The notes under the pieces are model-generated. The model was not told the DNA's origin and made no database searches. It saw only the letters and a list, made by a program, of their open reading frames with translations. The position numbers were made by a program, and so were the translations under genes. Source: Cephalotus follicularis (taxonomy: Eukaryota > Streptophyta > Magnoliopsida > Oxalidales > Cephalotaceae). From it: a DNA stretch of 64,000 bases. The stretch is from assembly GCA_001972305.1 (NCBI GenBank), contig BDDD01000575.1, positions 1 to 64,000 on the forward strand, written 5' to 3'. The stretch's first letter is position 1. Every line of letters starts with the position of its first letter. Of this stretch, positions 45,743-57,647 are shown in pieces.

Positions 45743-48252
45743 TTTTGGTTTTAGATTCTCTAGACTTTTAAAGTGAAATGTTTTCAAAAGGTTTTCAAAC
45801 TCTTGCGTATCATGCATTGCATGTCATGTGTTCGGTAGCATGCCCCGTGGTCGGCAAGATGGTTCCGTTGTGGATATAAATAGTAAGATATTTTATGGTT
45901 ACTAGATAGATGTTTGATGTAGAGCTAGAATAAGATGTAAGGATAAGGATTTTGAGATCGGAGATATTCTTGGATGTTATCTCTGTTTTGGCTAGCGGTC
46001 GAGTTAGCCACGAGGACATTATCTTCCTTATAGCCCTTTATTTAATCGATATGTCTGAGTCAGAGTTCTAGCTGGCTATAGCCTAGCTACTCGAGACTTT
46101 GTAAGCTATTAAGGCATGATGTACGTGACAGAACACCTTTAATGCATTGGGAGAACTACTTTATGGTTTTTGAATATGTTTCAGTACTGCTTCGCAGTGA
46201 TAAATCGTTGACAGTGACGAATTGTCATAAGAGGTTCAGGCAACCAGTATAGTATGTTTCTGTTTGAGTACTTAGTGGAACCGTAAGCGAAGTACAGTGG
46301 AGGATTTAACCTATAAGGGCTATATTTAGATGATCTCATATATTGAGGGTGAATGTCGACCTTATGTAGATCCTTATCAACAGGGATTCGAGCCTCGAAC
46401 TGAGCTGCTGGAGATGATTAAAGATTACGATTACGTTAACAAATACCCAAGGGAAACGTGATTACAGATGCTTTGAGTAAGAAGTTTTCTACTTCTCTGG
46501 CTTCTCTTCAGATGAGTTATTCATTTTGTTAGCGGAGTCGGATCATTCCACGTGATCCTGTTAGTCTTATGCATGGGAGCTCTATCGTCTACTCTTCGGG
46601 AGAGTCGGATATTGCAGGACCAGATCAGCGATGCTCGGTGATAGAATTGTAACCGCATTGAATGCTCGTTTTGAGACAACGGAACGTTGATGTATGGGAC
46701 AGGTTATGTTTGTCTCACGATGAAGCCGTCATACATGAGTTTTTGTGAAAGACATAAATCATTTTTCCGTGATACAACCAAATAGTACCAAGTGTGTCGT
46801 TGCTGGAGGGAGCACTTCTGGTAGAACAGCATGAAGAGAAATATCGCAGTTTTGATAACGAGATGTTCAACATACCAGAGCAATAGTGAAACTTCAAGCA
46901 ATTGCAACTGCTTTATATTGTCAAGCGGAAGTGTGTGCGATGATTGCTGTGCCCTTATGTTATTAATGCTAATCGTTGTGCGCTTGGCTGTTGCGTGTGC
47001 ATCTTGATGTGTGCTCGTGTGCGTTTTATGCAGTCGATGCATTCATTGTCCACACGAAGAGTTTTACGCATGCTATTCTGTGCACTTTTTGCTGCTTGCT
47101 TGGTGATTATGAACGCATAATGTGATGCTTGCACGAGGTGTATCTGTGTAATTATGTACACGTTGTTCTGCGTATGCTTGCGTTTTGTACGCATGATGAC
47201 ATGAGTATGTGCAATCTGCATTCATGGTACCTTGAGCTTGTACAGTTTGTACACGATGCTTCGATCGTCAGCCTTGATTTTCCGCACCAGGTGTTTTTAC
47301 TCATTCTTACATCACGCCTAACGGTGCTAGCATGGGATTCTCTCGACGTTTCCACACATTTGACGTTGACTATTCATCGTTTTGGATCGTGGTTCGTTCA
47401 AATAACTTCTTGCTTGTATACGTACGGACGCTTGAGCGGGATTCTGAATTGCGTGGCTTGGCTGGCTCCATATTGATTCATCGATTGATCAATACGCATG
47501 CCTTTTCAGTTTTGTCTTCGGACATCCTTGCTATTAGTGGATTGCGTTGGAGATCTTATACTGCATACCTATGAAACGGAATTCCGTTGTCCCTCGGAAG
47601 ATTTTTGCCCGATGCCCTTTTCAGGTGTTGGCTGACCATGTAGTAGTTCGTGTGTATCAAGCATACGTTGTTCATTCGACATGATGTGGGCTACTGGACC
47701 TTTCTCGTGCAGTTGGATACGGAATATAAAATGGACATAGGACTTCGTTCCATATTCGTTGTTCAAGTGTTTATCGCTCGACACATAAGATGGGCTTGTC
47801 TTATGACTATCATAGATACAGGATAGTGTCTTGACACCTCCATGAAAATTTTATGGTTGGTAACACGAAATACACTCATGTTGGTATAATATCGTTGAGA
47901 GTAATATGTGAAGAGCCTATTGATATCTCATCATAGACTAAGGAGTTCGTAAACAGATTCCGCGTGAACATGAAGTTTCAGCTGGATGAAAAAGTGTTCC
48001 TACGGGCATCATGGTACAAGAGTGTTTAAGTTAGAAAACTGCGAAAGGCTTAGTTCCAACGACATTGGATCCTTCGACACCACTCTATGTATTGGTGCAT
48101 TTGTCTACCAATCCAACTTATCTACAGAACTAGAATGTATCCATGGTAGCTTCCATGTATTGATGTTGAGAGTGTACCAGTACAGATCAAGGAGCATTCG
48201 AAACACCGTTTGCTTTATCATGTGATGTGAGTAATTTCGGGGACGAAATTTC
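45743..48252 (+). pseudogene. Element F interior: unrecognisable gag-pol remains
   Basis: A gag-like start MPRGRQDG lies at 45840. Near 46450-46485 the sequence reads NVITDALSKK, like the end of gypsy RNase H ([10 protein letters not shown]). Near 47970-48012 it reads KFQLDEKVFLRASW, like the integrase C-terminal block. Between these I see no domain that holds for more than about 20 codons. The order of the three scraps is gag, RNase H, integrase, so this is a shrunken gag-pol rather than captured host DNA. Its 2.5 kb compares with about 4.5-5 kb in elements C and G. Confidence 0.65.
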
Positions 48253-48254
48253 TT

Positions 48255-48266
48255 AAGGGGGGGAGA
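48255..48266 (+). other. Polypurine tract of element F
   Basis: AAGGGGGGGAGA lies just before the 3' LTR. Confidence 0.85.
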
Positions 48267-48267
48267 T

Positions 48268-49239
48268 TATGACACCCCGTGTCACATTTACGGGGCTGAA
48301 TTGCAAACACGTGAGAGTGTGCAAATCGGTGAATGGCATTTTAGTAATTACCATTATTATATATATTAAAAATGTTAAAAAAATTAAATTAAAAAAAAAT
48401 GTGGCAGGGCGCGTCTGGAAGGCGCTAGACGCGCCCAGCCTAATTAAGAGAAGAAACGGGCACTATGCGCCCATATAACATAGAGAGGGAGAGAGTTGAG
48501 ACAGAGAGATCGGGAGAGAGTGCAGAGAGCGGGAGAGATGCCGGAGATGACGCCGGGCGAGGCGCCGGACCGGTTACATCATTTCTCTTTTTATTCGGTA
48601 TATAGTTATGGGAGATGTATTTTGTTTCTACTCACTTAGCCATTTGGACTAACCCCCCTCTCTTTTCTTTCCCTTCCAGATAAAGGCAAGATGGTAAGTG
48701 ATTGCTAGTTGGTTGCTGTTGATGATGGACCACGGAGGCAGGGCATGCTACCAGGATTTTTAAAACATGCATAGCATAACTACATCAACTTTTAATTTAG
48801 CATTTACTTATGTTTTTATATAATGGTTTTTCTTTTATGGTTTTGCTTTTAAATGGCTGAGCCATTACATATTTGTTTTGCATGTTTGGATCAAATGGTT
48901 GAGGCTGAGCCCAACCTATGTTTACTGCTTTAAAATGTGGTTTGTTGAGGGCCGAGCCCGATTATAAACTGTTGATTCCTCCTTCGGGAGTGTGTTTAAA
49001 AAATGTGTTTTTCTTTACAGGGGGCATAGTCCTATAAACAAATACTACATGCCCGATTTTCGTAAAAATTTAAGAGTTAGAAAAATTTTCAAAGTTTTGG
49101 AAACGTTTAACTTTTTGATTTCCAAGTTTAAAGTGAGTTTTATAGAAACCATGTGGTGACTTCCGAAAGGAAGTTGCCATGTGGAACGTCATACCCGTTC
49201 TCAGTAGGATATCGGTTGTTGTAGGGAACGGGTGTGACA
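48268..49239 (+). repeat. 3' LTR of element F (972 bp, internal deletion)
   Basis: It begins TATGACACC (second base changed from G) and ends GGGTGTGACA. Up to 48573 it follows 42165-42472, and from 48574 it follows 45062-45727. The join ACCGG|TTACATC shows little or no shared sequence. The lost 2589 bp correspond to 42473-45061. Confidence 0.93.
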
Positions 49240-49945
49240 ATACCATTAGGGAGCTACGACCCTCCGGGAGCATCAATCATCAATCAATCGGTACCGCTCG
49301 TCAGCAGGTCAATACAGTGCGGTAAATGAAACAATCGATGAAATAGGTGGACAGAGTCAACAACCTAACATGCTGACACGAATCATAAGGTCGCTCTATA
49401 GGATCCATACAATACAATCAATCATGTTAGTACAATATCATTTCAATGTCAATAAGCAAAGTGAATAACTGGTGGTGTCTAATGGAGAAATGGGAACATG
49501 CGTCCATTTTACCGACTTAGACTCGCAACAACACTTATGACTCAAGCAATCGATCATTGTATCAAAACAACGTCGAAGCAAAGCCAATAAGTGGTGGTGT
49601 CTAATGGAGAAATGGGAACGTGTGTCCATAATACCGACTTAGACTCACAACAACACTTATGACGCAACAAACAAACAATCAATCAATCAATCAATAACCG
49701 CTAGGCGGTGACAATCGAATCGACAGAATAGGAATGAACATCTATTTGGGCAATGAAAGTCACTGGGTCGTCGCCTATGGCACAAGTTGTCACTCTATCA
49801 ATCTGTCATTTCGATCTTTGAAAACCATTGAAAACTGTGTTTTAAACGCTTGAATACCTCAAGTAAGGCTCCGGTCAAGCGGCAATGTGAAAAGGGTTGA
49901 AAAACTAGCTTTAAAAGTTAAAAACTCCACTCAGCCCGAAAGGCG

Positions 49946-50270
49946 TCGATGTCCTTGGCCAAAGACATCGATGCGTATCAGGGCATGCCTTTAAAAACGG
50001 TAGCAGGACGTCGATGTCTTTGAAAGGCATCGATGTCCTTCTCAATTTGGCCGAAGATGTCGATGTCCTTGGACAAAGACGTTAACGCGTTTCAATAAAA
50101 ATGGCCTGGGAATGCGCATCGATGCCTACTTTCGGAAAGGCATCTCAAGAAAAAGACATTGATGTCTTTGAAAGACATCGATGTCTTTATTTCGAAATCA
50201 AGGAGGCTGAATCCCAAAGTGAAAGACATCGATGTCCATGGGCAAGGGGATCGATGTCTTTGCTGGAAAT
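49946..50270. repeat. AAAGACATCGATGTCTTT array in D 5' LTR
   Basis: TCGA centres at 49946/49968, 50011/50030 and 50060, with more to 50260. This is the counterpart of the array at 33525-33850 with the same spacing. Confidence 0.85.
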
Positions 50271-52288
50271 GGCGGATTTTTCTGCAGAAAACCAGCAATT
50301 TTCAAGCCAAAATCCAATCAAAACCCATTCTTTAAGAAATCAAGGGTTAAAATCAATCTTTAAGGTTAGTAAAACTAGTTACAACCTTGAATTTAACATT
50401 TCAATGTTTCTATTAACAATTAGGTCAAGGATTTGCTAAAAACCCTAAAAACCCCAATTCATTCAATACACTCAATTCAATAATTCAATAAAATCATTTC
50501 AATTCAATCGCTCGATACAAGCGGTAAACAATTTGGTAAGAAGTCCTACCTATCACTGGAGCTTCAAAAGTTGAGCTTCCAATCAATCGATCGGCAGAAA
50601 TCGCCCAATAACCCGCTACTTTCTTGTTCAATCGGCAACCCACAACTAGCAATCGGTATCCTTGTTGAAGGAGATGCAAATCCGGCTGCTAGGGAGATGG
50701 AGGCAGGCTGCCAGCAAGAGAGATAGAGGGAGGGAGATAGAGAGAGGGAGAAGAATGAAAGAATGAGAGGATGAGAGTGAGAAATTGACTTATATAGTCA
50801 ATTCGACCAACTCTCCGAAATTCAGCCCAGAATACCGACTATACATGCATATAACCAATACAATAAAAATAGGTATAAGAATACCCCAATTCAATACAAT
50901 TCGATACAGTATAATTCGGTACAAAGTATGCATTAACAGTACAAAAAGGGAATTCGGGTCGTCACAGGCTTGAGGTGTCACACCCCATTTTCCATAGACA
51001 ACATATATGGAGATATCAGTTAAAAAAATAATTCAGCGTTCAACATTAATCAAATTTCATTAAAAAAAAGCGGAAGCATTCGATTGCCAGATCATAATAA
51101 TTATCTGCACGCAGCCCATACTATGTGCTTACACAATACAAAACAAGTTATCTTTTAAATATTGGAAATGTAAAAATAACAAACGGGGTATGATCGTTAT
51201 TACAATACAAAGACATAGTAGATAACAACCTTTAAACAAAACAGAAACTGTCCTCAAGAAGCTTCAGCAGCACTTGCCCCAACACCTTCACTTAATCTGA
51301 AATTGTAGGGGGTTAGCCTTTGTCCTCACTCGGCTAACTAGGAATAAAGCATGAGAAAGAATATATAAATGTAAACATGTATCACAATTTATTTGGAAAT
51401 AACATATATATTTAAGTATTCCAATATCTATGAGCAGTCATGCCAAGTGGCCATAGACAATACAATTCAAGAATACCGCACAAGGGTAAAATCAATCAAT
51501 ACAGTGGTTTGGGTGTCACATGTCGCTAACTCCTAGCACCAACTACGCACCACCTAACTATCACCCTATAAACCAAAGATGATAGATCAGGTCAATTCTA
51601 TCGGCATTTAGCGTGGAGGTAACAGTCAAGATCTGCATTGCAGATAAGTTTGGTGGAAGCTCTAACCAACTCTTGGCACATAGGACAACCCTGTAGCCAG
51701 TGATTTCCCCTGTCACTCGACTAACGACAATAAGCATCGACAAACAATTCAATCAATTCAGTAGCAATATTACATAGATCTATAATATGCAATATAGTAG
51801 TAGTTTTCTTTTGAAACATTTAACAGTTCAGTGACCGTACCTCTCTTTCGGAGGAAACAGTATTCAATACAGTAGTGGTACCTCTCATTGGAGGAAAATC
51901 AGTAAATCATTTGACAGTAAGTTTTCGTTTTGAAGACCATAGTTAAATCTGTATTTGGGCTTATAGTACTTAGTTGGTTCAATCCTTGAAATTAGGTGAT
52001 ACAGGAGTGTTTATGAACACTGCATAGATATATAATACCTATAACAGTAGCATTATACCGCAGCATAACAATATAAACAGTAGCAGTTCAAGGATTCAAA
52101 CAAAGGGTCAAAGCACAACCATAGCAATCTTACACAATTCACACAAGGAAAAGCATAAGTTGTTTAATTCCTGTAATGTAACTACATATGGCCAAGATTG
52201 AATATAACAATCATCCCATGTGGAGGCCAGGCTAATTACATATCATTTAAACCTAAACAGTATCTAATATCCATAATTCGTCTCTTAA

Positions 52289-52401
52289 TAGTCGGTTGTT
52301 CATATGAATAGCCAGCTGTTTTCATTTACCAGTCGACTGTTTGTCCTTAACAGTCGGCTGTTTACGTTGATCAGTTGACTGTTAGGCTCAATAGTCGACT
52401 G
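52289..52401. repeat. Distal CAGTCGACTG array in G 3' LTR
   Basis: Six copies start at 52289, 52309, 52330, 52351, 52372 and 52392, with steps of 20, 21, 21, 21 and 20 bp. Element A has the same period in its distal array. Confidence 0.88.
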
Positions 52402-53317
52402 TTTTGCCTAGAAAACGTCAGGCAGTAGTTTAACAGAACAGAGTATGCATGTTCAAATTCCAATTCAAACCAATTAATGACTTGCAATCATAGAGAAATT
52501 ATCCAGACATGCTATACATATTATATCTTCAAAAACATGTCAATACCCCTACCTCAATTGCTATCCTGAAATCAATTTGAATTGATTTCTCTCTTTATGT
52601 CCAATGCTCTTCACACCAGTTGAATCTCGCAATTTCCAGCAATTAATCTATATTGTTGCATGTTTACAAGTATATACATTAAAACCAGTAAGTTATATAT
52701 TTATCTAACCATGATAACAACTATTATCCAAATCAGTAGCTTTTAGTAATCTTTCTAAGCTTCAAACTCTTCTTTGCCAATTTACTTAATTCAATCTTCA
52801 ACTCTAGCCTTTATCATTCCAAGTTCATGTTGACAGTGGATATATATAGCTAACATCAGTATGTTTACATCATTAACAACCTTAATATCAGTAATGAACT
52901 CGCATTGGTTACTTACCAGGAGGAATCAAGCTTTAATTTCCACTTGAACTCTCCAACATCAATATGCAATCTCCAGCAATTCCTCCAACAACTGTCTAGA
53001 TTTTTTCCTCCACTTCTCAGTGTTTTCTAACACTTAATTTTATCTTTCAACAATTGATATAGAGGTTTAAGTGTCTAGGAATTCGTTGGTCCATTTCCCA
53101 GTATTTTCTTTTGTCTCTCACTTATGCATGCCTTATTTCTCTTGTTTTCTTCTCCCATGATTTTGCAGGTTGCAGCTTTGCAGTTGGAACAGATCTCATG
53201 CAAGTTACCTCTCTTGCATGTTACACAGCTGGTGGCACGCATCTATCCTGTATGACACGTTTAGGCTGCCACTCCCCTATTTCACACGCCATGCACAAAC
53301 ACCTGTCTGAGCCAGAC

Positions 53318-53444
53318 CAGTTGACTGTTACCCTGTGACAGTCGACTGTCTTTACATAGACCAACCAGTCGACTGTTACCCTGTGAAAGTCGGCTGTTAT
53401 TCCATAAACCAGCCAGTCGACTGTTACCCAGTGACAGTCGGCTG
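53318..53444. repeat. Proximal CAGTCGACTG array in G 3' LTR
   Basis: Six copies start at 53318, 53339, 53366, 53387, 53414 and 53435. The steps alternate 21, 27, 21, 27, 21 bp, so the unit is a 48-bp dimer. Confidence 0.9.
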
Positions 53445-53617
53445 TTGGGAGTTGATTTTGGTTACTTAAGTTTATTCCCCCAATTTTCATTCCAGTCAAA
53501 CCACCAATTAATTCAATAACCACAATTCATAAAACAATTGGACATTAAATCTCAATATAATGCATATTTTATTCATCAAGTGTACAATATACATTAATAG
53601 AAATTACGGTTATTACA

Positions 53618-53636
53618 TTCCCCCCTCCTTAATGAA
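53618..53636 (-). other. Polypurine tract of element G
   Basis: On the minus strand ATTAAGGAGGGGGGAA runs into TGTAATAACC. Confidence 0.85.
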
Positions 53637-53790
53637 AATTTGTCCCCGAATTTAGCTTTTACATCCCGAACAAGTGAGGGAATGTTTCCATCATCTCAGC
53701 TTCACATTACGAGGTTGCTTCTTTAATCCACAATCCTCGTCGGCCTCTCTTCATAAGATATGTTATCACTCATGAATCCAGGGTCATAGT

Positions 53791-54585
53791 TCAATATGTG
53801 AGATGGGTCGGGTACGTATTTCCGTAACATGGAACATGAAATACGTTATGCACGTTCGACAAACTGGGCGGTAGTGCAATTTGATAAGCTACTTCCCCCA
53901 CTCTCTCCAGTATCTCATAAGGTCCAAAGTACCTTGGAGCCAACTTCCCCTTGAGGCCAAAACGGTGTATCCCTTTCGAAGGCAAGATCTTCAGAAAAAT
54001 ATGATCCCCCTTCTCGAATTCTAGATTCCTCCTCTTTATGTCGGTGTAACTCTTTTGCTGCCTCTGTGCGGCTAGTAATCTCTTCTTGATCACTTCCACT
54101 TTATCAGTAGTCTCTTGCACCAAGTCTGGTCCCAGCACTTGTTTCTCACCCACCTCGTCCCAGCAAATAGGAGATCTACACTTCCTCCCATACAAGACTT
54201 CATAAGGAGCCATCCCAATGCTAGTGTGATAGCTGTTGTTGTAAAAGAACTCAATCAGTGACAGATGATCCTCCCAACTCCCAGTGAAATAAATCATACA
54301 AGCCTGCAACATATCTTCAAGAGTCTGAATGGTACACTCAGACTGTCCGTCGGTTTATGGGTGGAGAGCAGTACTGATGTTCAAGGTTGTTCCCATCGCT
54401 GTTTAGAACTTCTTCAAGAACCTTGAAGTGAATCTCGCATCACGATCACACATAATACTGACTGGCACTCCATGCAATCTCACTATCTCTCGGATATACA
54501 ATCGAGCCAACTTCTCGATAGAATACGTCATGTTCATTGGAAGAAAGTGAGCGGACTTAGTGAGTCTGTCCACTACAACCCACAC
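53791..54585 (-). pseudogene. Element G integrase core and C-terminal domain
   Basis: One frame with stops. It reads [17 protein letters not shown] (first Asp), [14 protein letters not shown] (second Asp), a stop near 54403, then NISTALHP, a stop and [33 protein letters not shown] (Glu), LYGRKCRSPICWDEVGEKQV, KGDHIFLKILPSKGIHRFG and KLAPRYFGPYEILERVGE follow. A shift near 53830 breaks the HVSMLRKYVPDP-type motif, and the chromodomain-like tail is scrambled between there and the purine tract. Confidence 0.9.
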
Positions 54586-54589
54586 CGCT

Positions 54590-55350
54590 TCATGCTGAAT
54601 TCATGACCTCGGCAATCCTTACACGTAGTCCATGGTCACATGCTCCAATTTCCATTCAACCACTGGTAACCATTGTAGTAGTCCCGCAGGTTTCTGATGT
54701 TTAGCCTTCACTCTCTAATAGGTCAAACATCTGGCTACATATTCAGCAATCTCTCTTTTCATACCACTCCATCAGTAGTTCCTCTTCAGGTCATGCCACA
54801 TCTTAGAACTTCCTGGATGAACACTGTAATTTGACTTATGGGCTTGCTGCAGTAGCTCACCTCTCATGCTCTCGTCATCTGGAACACATACCCTTCCTCG
54901 GAACCTCAATATACCATCAGTATGGATGGAGAATTCATAATCAGTATCTAGGTTCTCACGAATACTCCATAACTCAGTGTCGCTGAATTGAGTAGTCAGA
55001 ATATGCTCCAGAAGTTCTGGTTGAGCTCAAAGATTTGCCACAATAACTCCTCAGGAAACCATGAACAGATTCCATCTCTGAAATTCCACCAATAGCTTCC
55101 ACTGTGAAACCATTGCACCGGCAATCATTGCCTTGTGACTCAGCGCATCTGCCACTACATTCGCCTTTCCTGGGTGGTATTGAATGTTGCAGTTATAATC
55201 ATTAAAGAACTCCACCCATCGACTCTGCCTCATGTTGAGCTCCTTCCGAGAAAATAAACACTTTAAGCTTTTATGGTCCGTGAAGATCTCAAATTGAGCG
55301 CCATAGAGATAGTGTCTCCATTTCTGCAAAGCGAATACTATGGCTGCCAA
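54590..55350 (-). pseudogene. Element G RNase H second half and integrase zinc domain
   Basis: From a frameshift near 55345 the frame reads [35 protein letters not shown] and [16 protein letters not shown] stop follows near 55051. It continues with HKSNYSVHPGSSKMWHDLK, NYWWSGMKREIAEYVARC (zinc region, where the CXXC reads CLTY), a stop and VEWKLEHVTMDYV. It is the same frame as the integrase core. Several stops show a long-dead copy. Confidence 0.88.
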
Positions 55351-56837
55351 TTCACGATCGTGTAATAATTTTCTTCATAAGACTTAAACTTTCTCAATGC
55401 GTATGCAATCACCATACCATGTTGCATAAGGACACATCCCAATCCCTTCCCAAAAGCATTAGTATACACAGTAAAACCCTCATTATCCTCTGGTAATGCC
55501 AACACTGGAGTCAAAATCAAGCGACTCTTCAACTCTTGGAAAATTGCCTCATAAGAATCATCCCACACAAAGCTTGACTTCTTCTGAGTCAACCGTGTCA
55601 ATGGTGTAGCAAGCTTCGAAAACCCTTTGATGAACCTTCGGTAGTAGCCAGCCAATACCAAGAAGCTACGAACCTCAGTAACGCTCCTCGGTTGGGGCCA
55701 ATCAACAATACTCTCTATCATCGAAGGATCCACCAACAATCCTTTGCTCGACCCAATGTGACCTAGGAAGGTCACATGATCCAGCCAAAACTCGCACTTG
55801 CTGAATTTGGTGAATAACTGTTCCTTCCGCAATGTCTGCAACACAATCATCAAATGCTGCATGTGCTCCTCAATACTCCTCGAATAAATCAGGATGTCGT
55901 CTAAGAATATATCGACAAACTGGTCAAGATAGGGCTGGAATACTCTATTCATCAAACACATAAAGGCTGCAGGAGGATTCGTCAAACCAAACGATAGTAT
56001 TAGAAATTCGTAATGCCCATATCTGGTTCGAAATGCAGTCTTGTTCACATCACCTTCTCGGATCCTCAACTGGTGATAACCTATCCTCGGATCAAGTTTG
56101 GAGAACACAGTTGAGCTTTGTAATTGGTTGAACAACTCCTCAACATGTTGCAGAGGATACTTGTTCTTCACGGTTAATTGATTCAGCAGCCTGTAATCGA
56201 TGCATAGCTGCATCGATCCATCCTTCTTTTTCACAAATAGGACCGGTGCTCCCCATGGTGACACACTCGGTCTGATGAAGCCCTTATCAAGATAATCCTG
56301 TAATTGAGTCTTCAACTCCTTCAATTCAACAGGAGCCATTCGGTACGGAGCTTTGGATATCGGAGTAGTCCCAGTCACTAGTTCAATACCGACATCTCTC
56401 TCATGCAGCAAAGAAACAAGATCATCCGGAAATACGTCAGGAAAATCACATACAATAGGAACTTGCTCAATACTAGGCGTACCTTTCGTATGATCAACCA
56501 CATACGCCAAATAGCCTTCGCATCCTTGCTTGAGGTACTTCTGTGCTCGAGTATACGAAATGATCGGAGCAGAAATATTCTTCTCTCTGATAAACTTGCA
56601 CTCAGTCCCATCCTGAAGATAAAAGGTCATCATCTTGTTGTAGCAGTCAACACAAGTATGATGAGCGTACAGCCAGTCCATCCCCAAGATCACATCAAAA
56701 TCCCGGATAGGCAACACTATTAAATTAGCAAATACCGTGATTTCACAATTATTCATTATAGTATCAGACAGAAGACAAGTACCAGCTGGAGTACTCACAT
56801 CCAATACGTAAGGCAAACTAGAAGACACACCATGCAA
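55338..56837 (-). pseudogene. Element G protease end, RT and RNase H start (longest open piece, 499 codons)
   Basis: The frame holds the protease end ([17 protein letters not shown]), [18 protein letters not shown], the RT entry [21 protein letters not shown] fingers ([34 protein letters not shown]) and a palm start [13 protein letters not shown]. The catalytic box [13 protein letters not shown] is intact. The thumb ([18 protein letters not shown]) and RNase H start ([20 protein letters not shown]) follow. The first RNase H catalytic Asp is Asn. A shift near 55345 follows [14 protein letters not shown]. The protease active site is upstream, just past an in-frame stop. Confidence 0.92.
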
Positions 56838-57617
56838 GTTGTAAGCAAATTCAGATGCAATGAATGACTGTGTAGCACTAGGATCAATCTATACATGAGC
56901 TAATATGCCATGTATGAAAATGGTACCTCCCACGACAGAAGTAGATTCTGGCACATCATCTTTAGATAAGGTGTAGACCCTAACTTTCACAATTCCCTTT
57001 CTGGTATCCCTTCGCGGTTGAGTAGCCGCAACACTACCACCAGCACCAGCACCTCCTTGTTGGCCACATGCATGATCCCTCATAAGAGGACAACCATTCA
57101 GCATATGTTCTTGTGAGCCACACCTCAAGCATTTACCTATCTTTTTCCAGCAATCATTTTCATCATGGTTTTGGCAACCACAGAAAGTACATCCACCCGA
57201 ATTCTGTTGACCGATTCGGTTAGGAGTCCTTGATCGTGAATTACTGCGTCGAGAACCTCTTTGACCCCGGTTACCAGACTTTGATGGTTTAGCAGGATTA
57301 TTACTTCCCACCCCTTGTGATTGTGTAGGCCTTGATTGATTAGCACGAGACCGCTCCATTCTCCTTTCATTAGCATCGGCCTCCAGAATCTTTGCTCTTT
57401 CAGCAATATCTACAAAAGAAGTTAGCTGTAACATTAACAGTTTAGATCTGATGTCAGGTCGAAGGCCTTTCAGAAACCTTCTAATCTTCCTCGATTCACC
57501 CTCCACAAGATAGGGTGTATGCCTTGCAAACTCCACAAACGTAGTCTGGTACTGAGCTACCGTCATATCCCCCTGATGTAACTCCATTAGCTCGGTCTCC
57601 CTCCAGTAATGCTCCAT
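56838..57617 (-). pseudogene. Element G capsid end, zinc knuckles and protease start
   Basis: It is in frame with the pieces on both sides. It reads ETELMELHQGDMTVAQYQ, FLKGLRPDIRSKLLMLQL, then two knuckles CTFCGCQNHDENDC and CLRCGSQEHMLNGC (both CX2CX4HX4C), then DVPESTSVVGGTIF. A stop at 56889-56891 falls before [15 protein letters not shown], where the protease Gly of D-P-G has become Ser. Confidence 0.9.
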
Positions 57618-57647
57618 ATATGGAACGTAAGCTGCAGAGAACTCAGA

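Larger units (their letters stand above)
42165..49239 (+). mobile_element. Element F: young gypsy-type element with decayed core, probably non-autonomous
   Basis: Perfect TSD atacc (42160-42164, 49240-49244). The 5' LTR is 3563 bp and the 3' LTR only 972 bp because of one internal 2.59-kb deletion. Aligned parts differ by only about 1-2% by eye. A perfect primer site and a purine tract are present. The 2.5-kb interior holds only fragments of gypsy coding sequence, with stops in all frames. The LTR similarity shows recent movement while the coding region looks old, so F probably used proteins from other elements. Its LTR start is related to LTR B. Confidence 0.92.
31988..50966 (-). mobile_element. 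Element D: Ty3/gypsy (Tekay-like), carrying E and F in its 5' LTR
   Basis: The LTRs start TGTAACACCCCGCGCCCG and end GTCGTCACA. Flanks are gactt (31983-31987) and ggctt (50967-50971), a TSD with one change. Gag, protease, RT and integrase lie on the minus strand between a purine tract and a primer site. RNase H is deleted and pol has several shifts. Without E, F and their TSD copies D is about 9.2 kb. LTR openings differ by about 4% by eye, so D is older than C and F. It inserted in the 3' end of copia element H. Confidence 0.93.
38635..50966 (-). repeat. 5' LTR of element D, split by E and F
   Basis: Pieces 38635-38914, 41600-42164 and 49240-50966 join to about 2.56 kb after removing E, F and TSD copies. 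They align with 31988-34569 throughout, including the hairpin, the 122-bp duplication and the palindrome array. The intact sister LTR proves both insertion points: AGCAGTCGTGCG for E and CTATACC followed by GTTAGGGAG for F. Confidence 0.93.
50976..53617 (-). repeat. 3' LTR of element G (2642 bp)
   Basis: The + strand runs from TGTCACACCCCATTTTCC to ACGGTTATTACA, with a purine tract at the inner edge. It carries arrays at 52289-52401 and 53318-53444 and the hairpin at 51313-51337. Confidence 0.93.
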
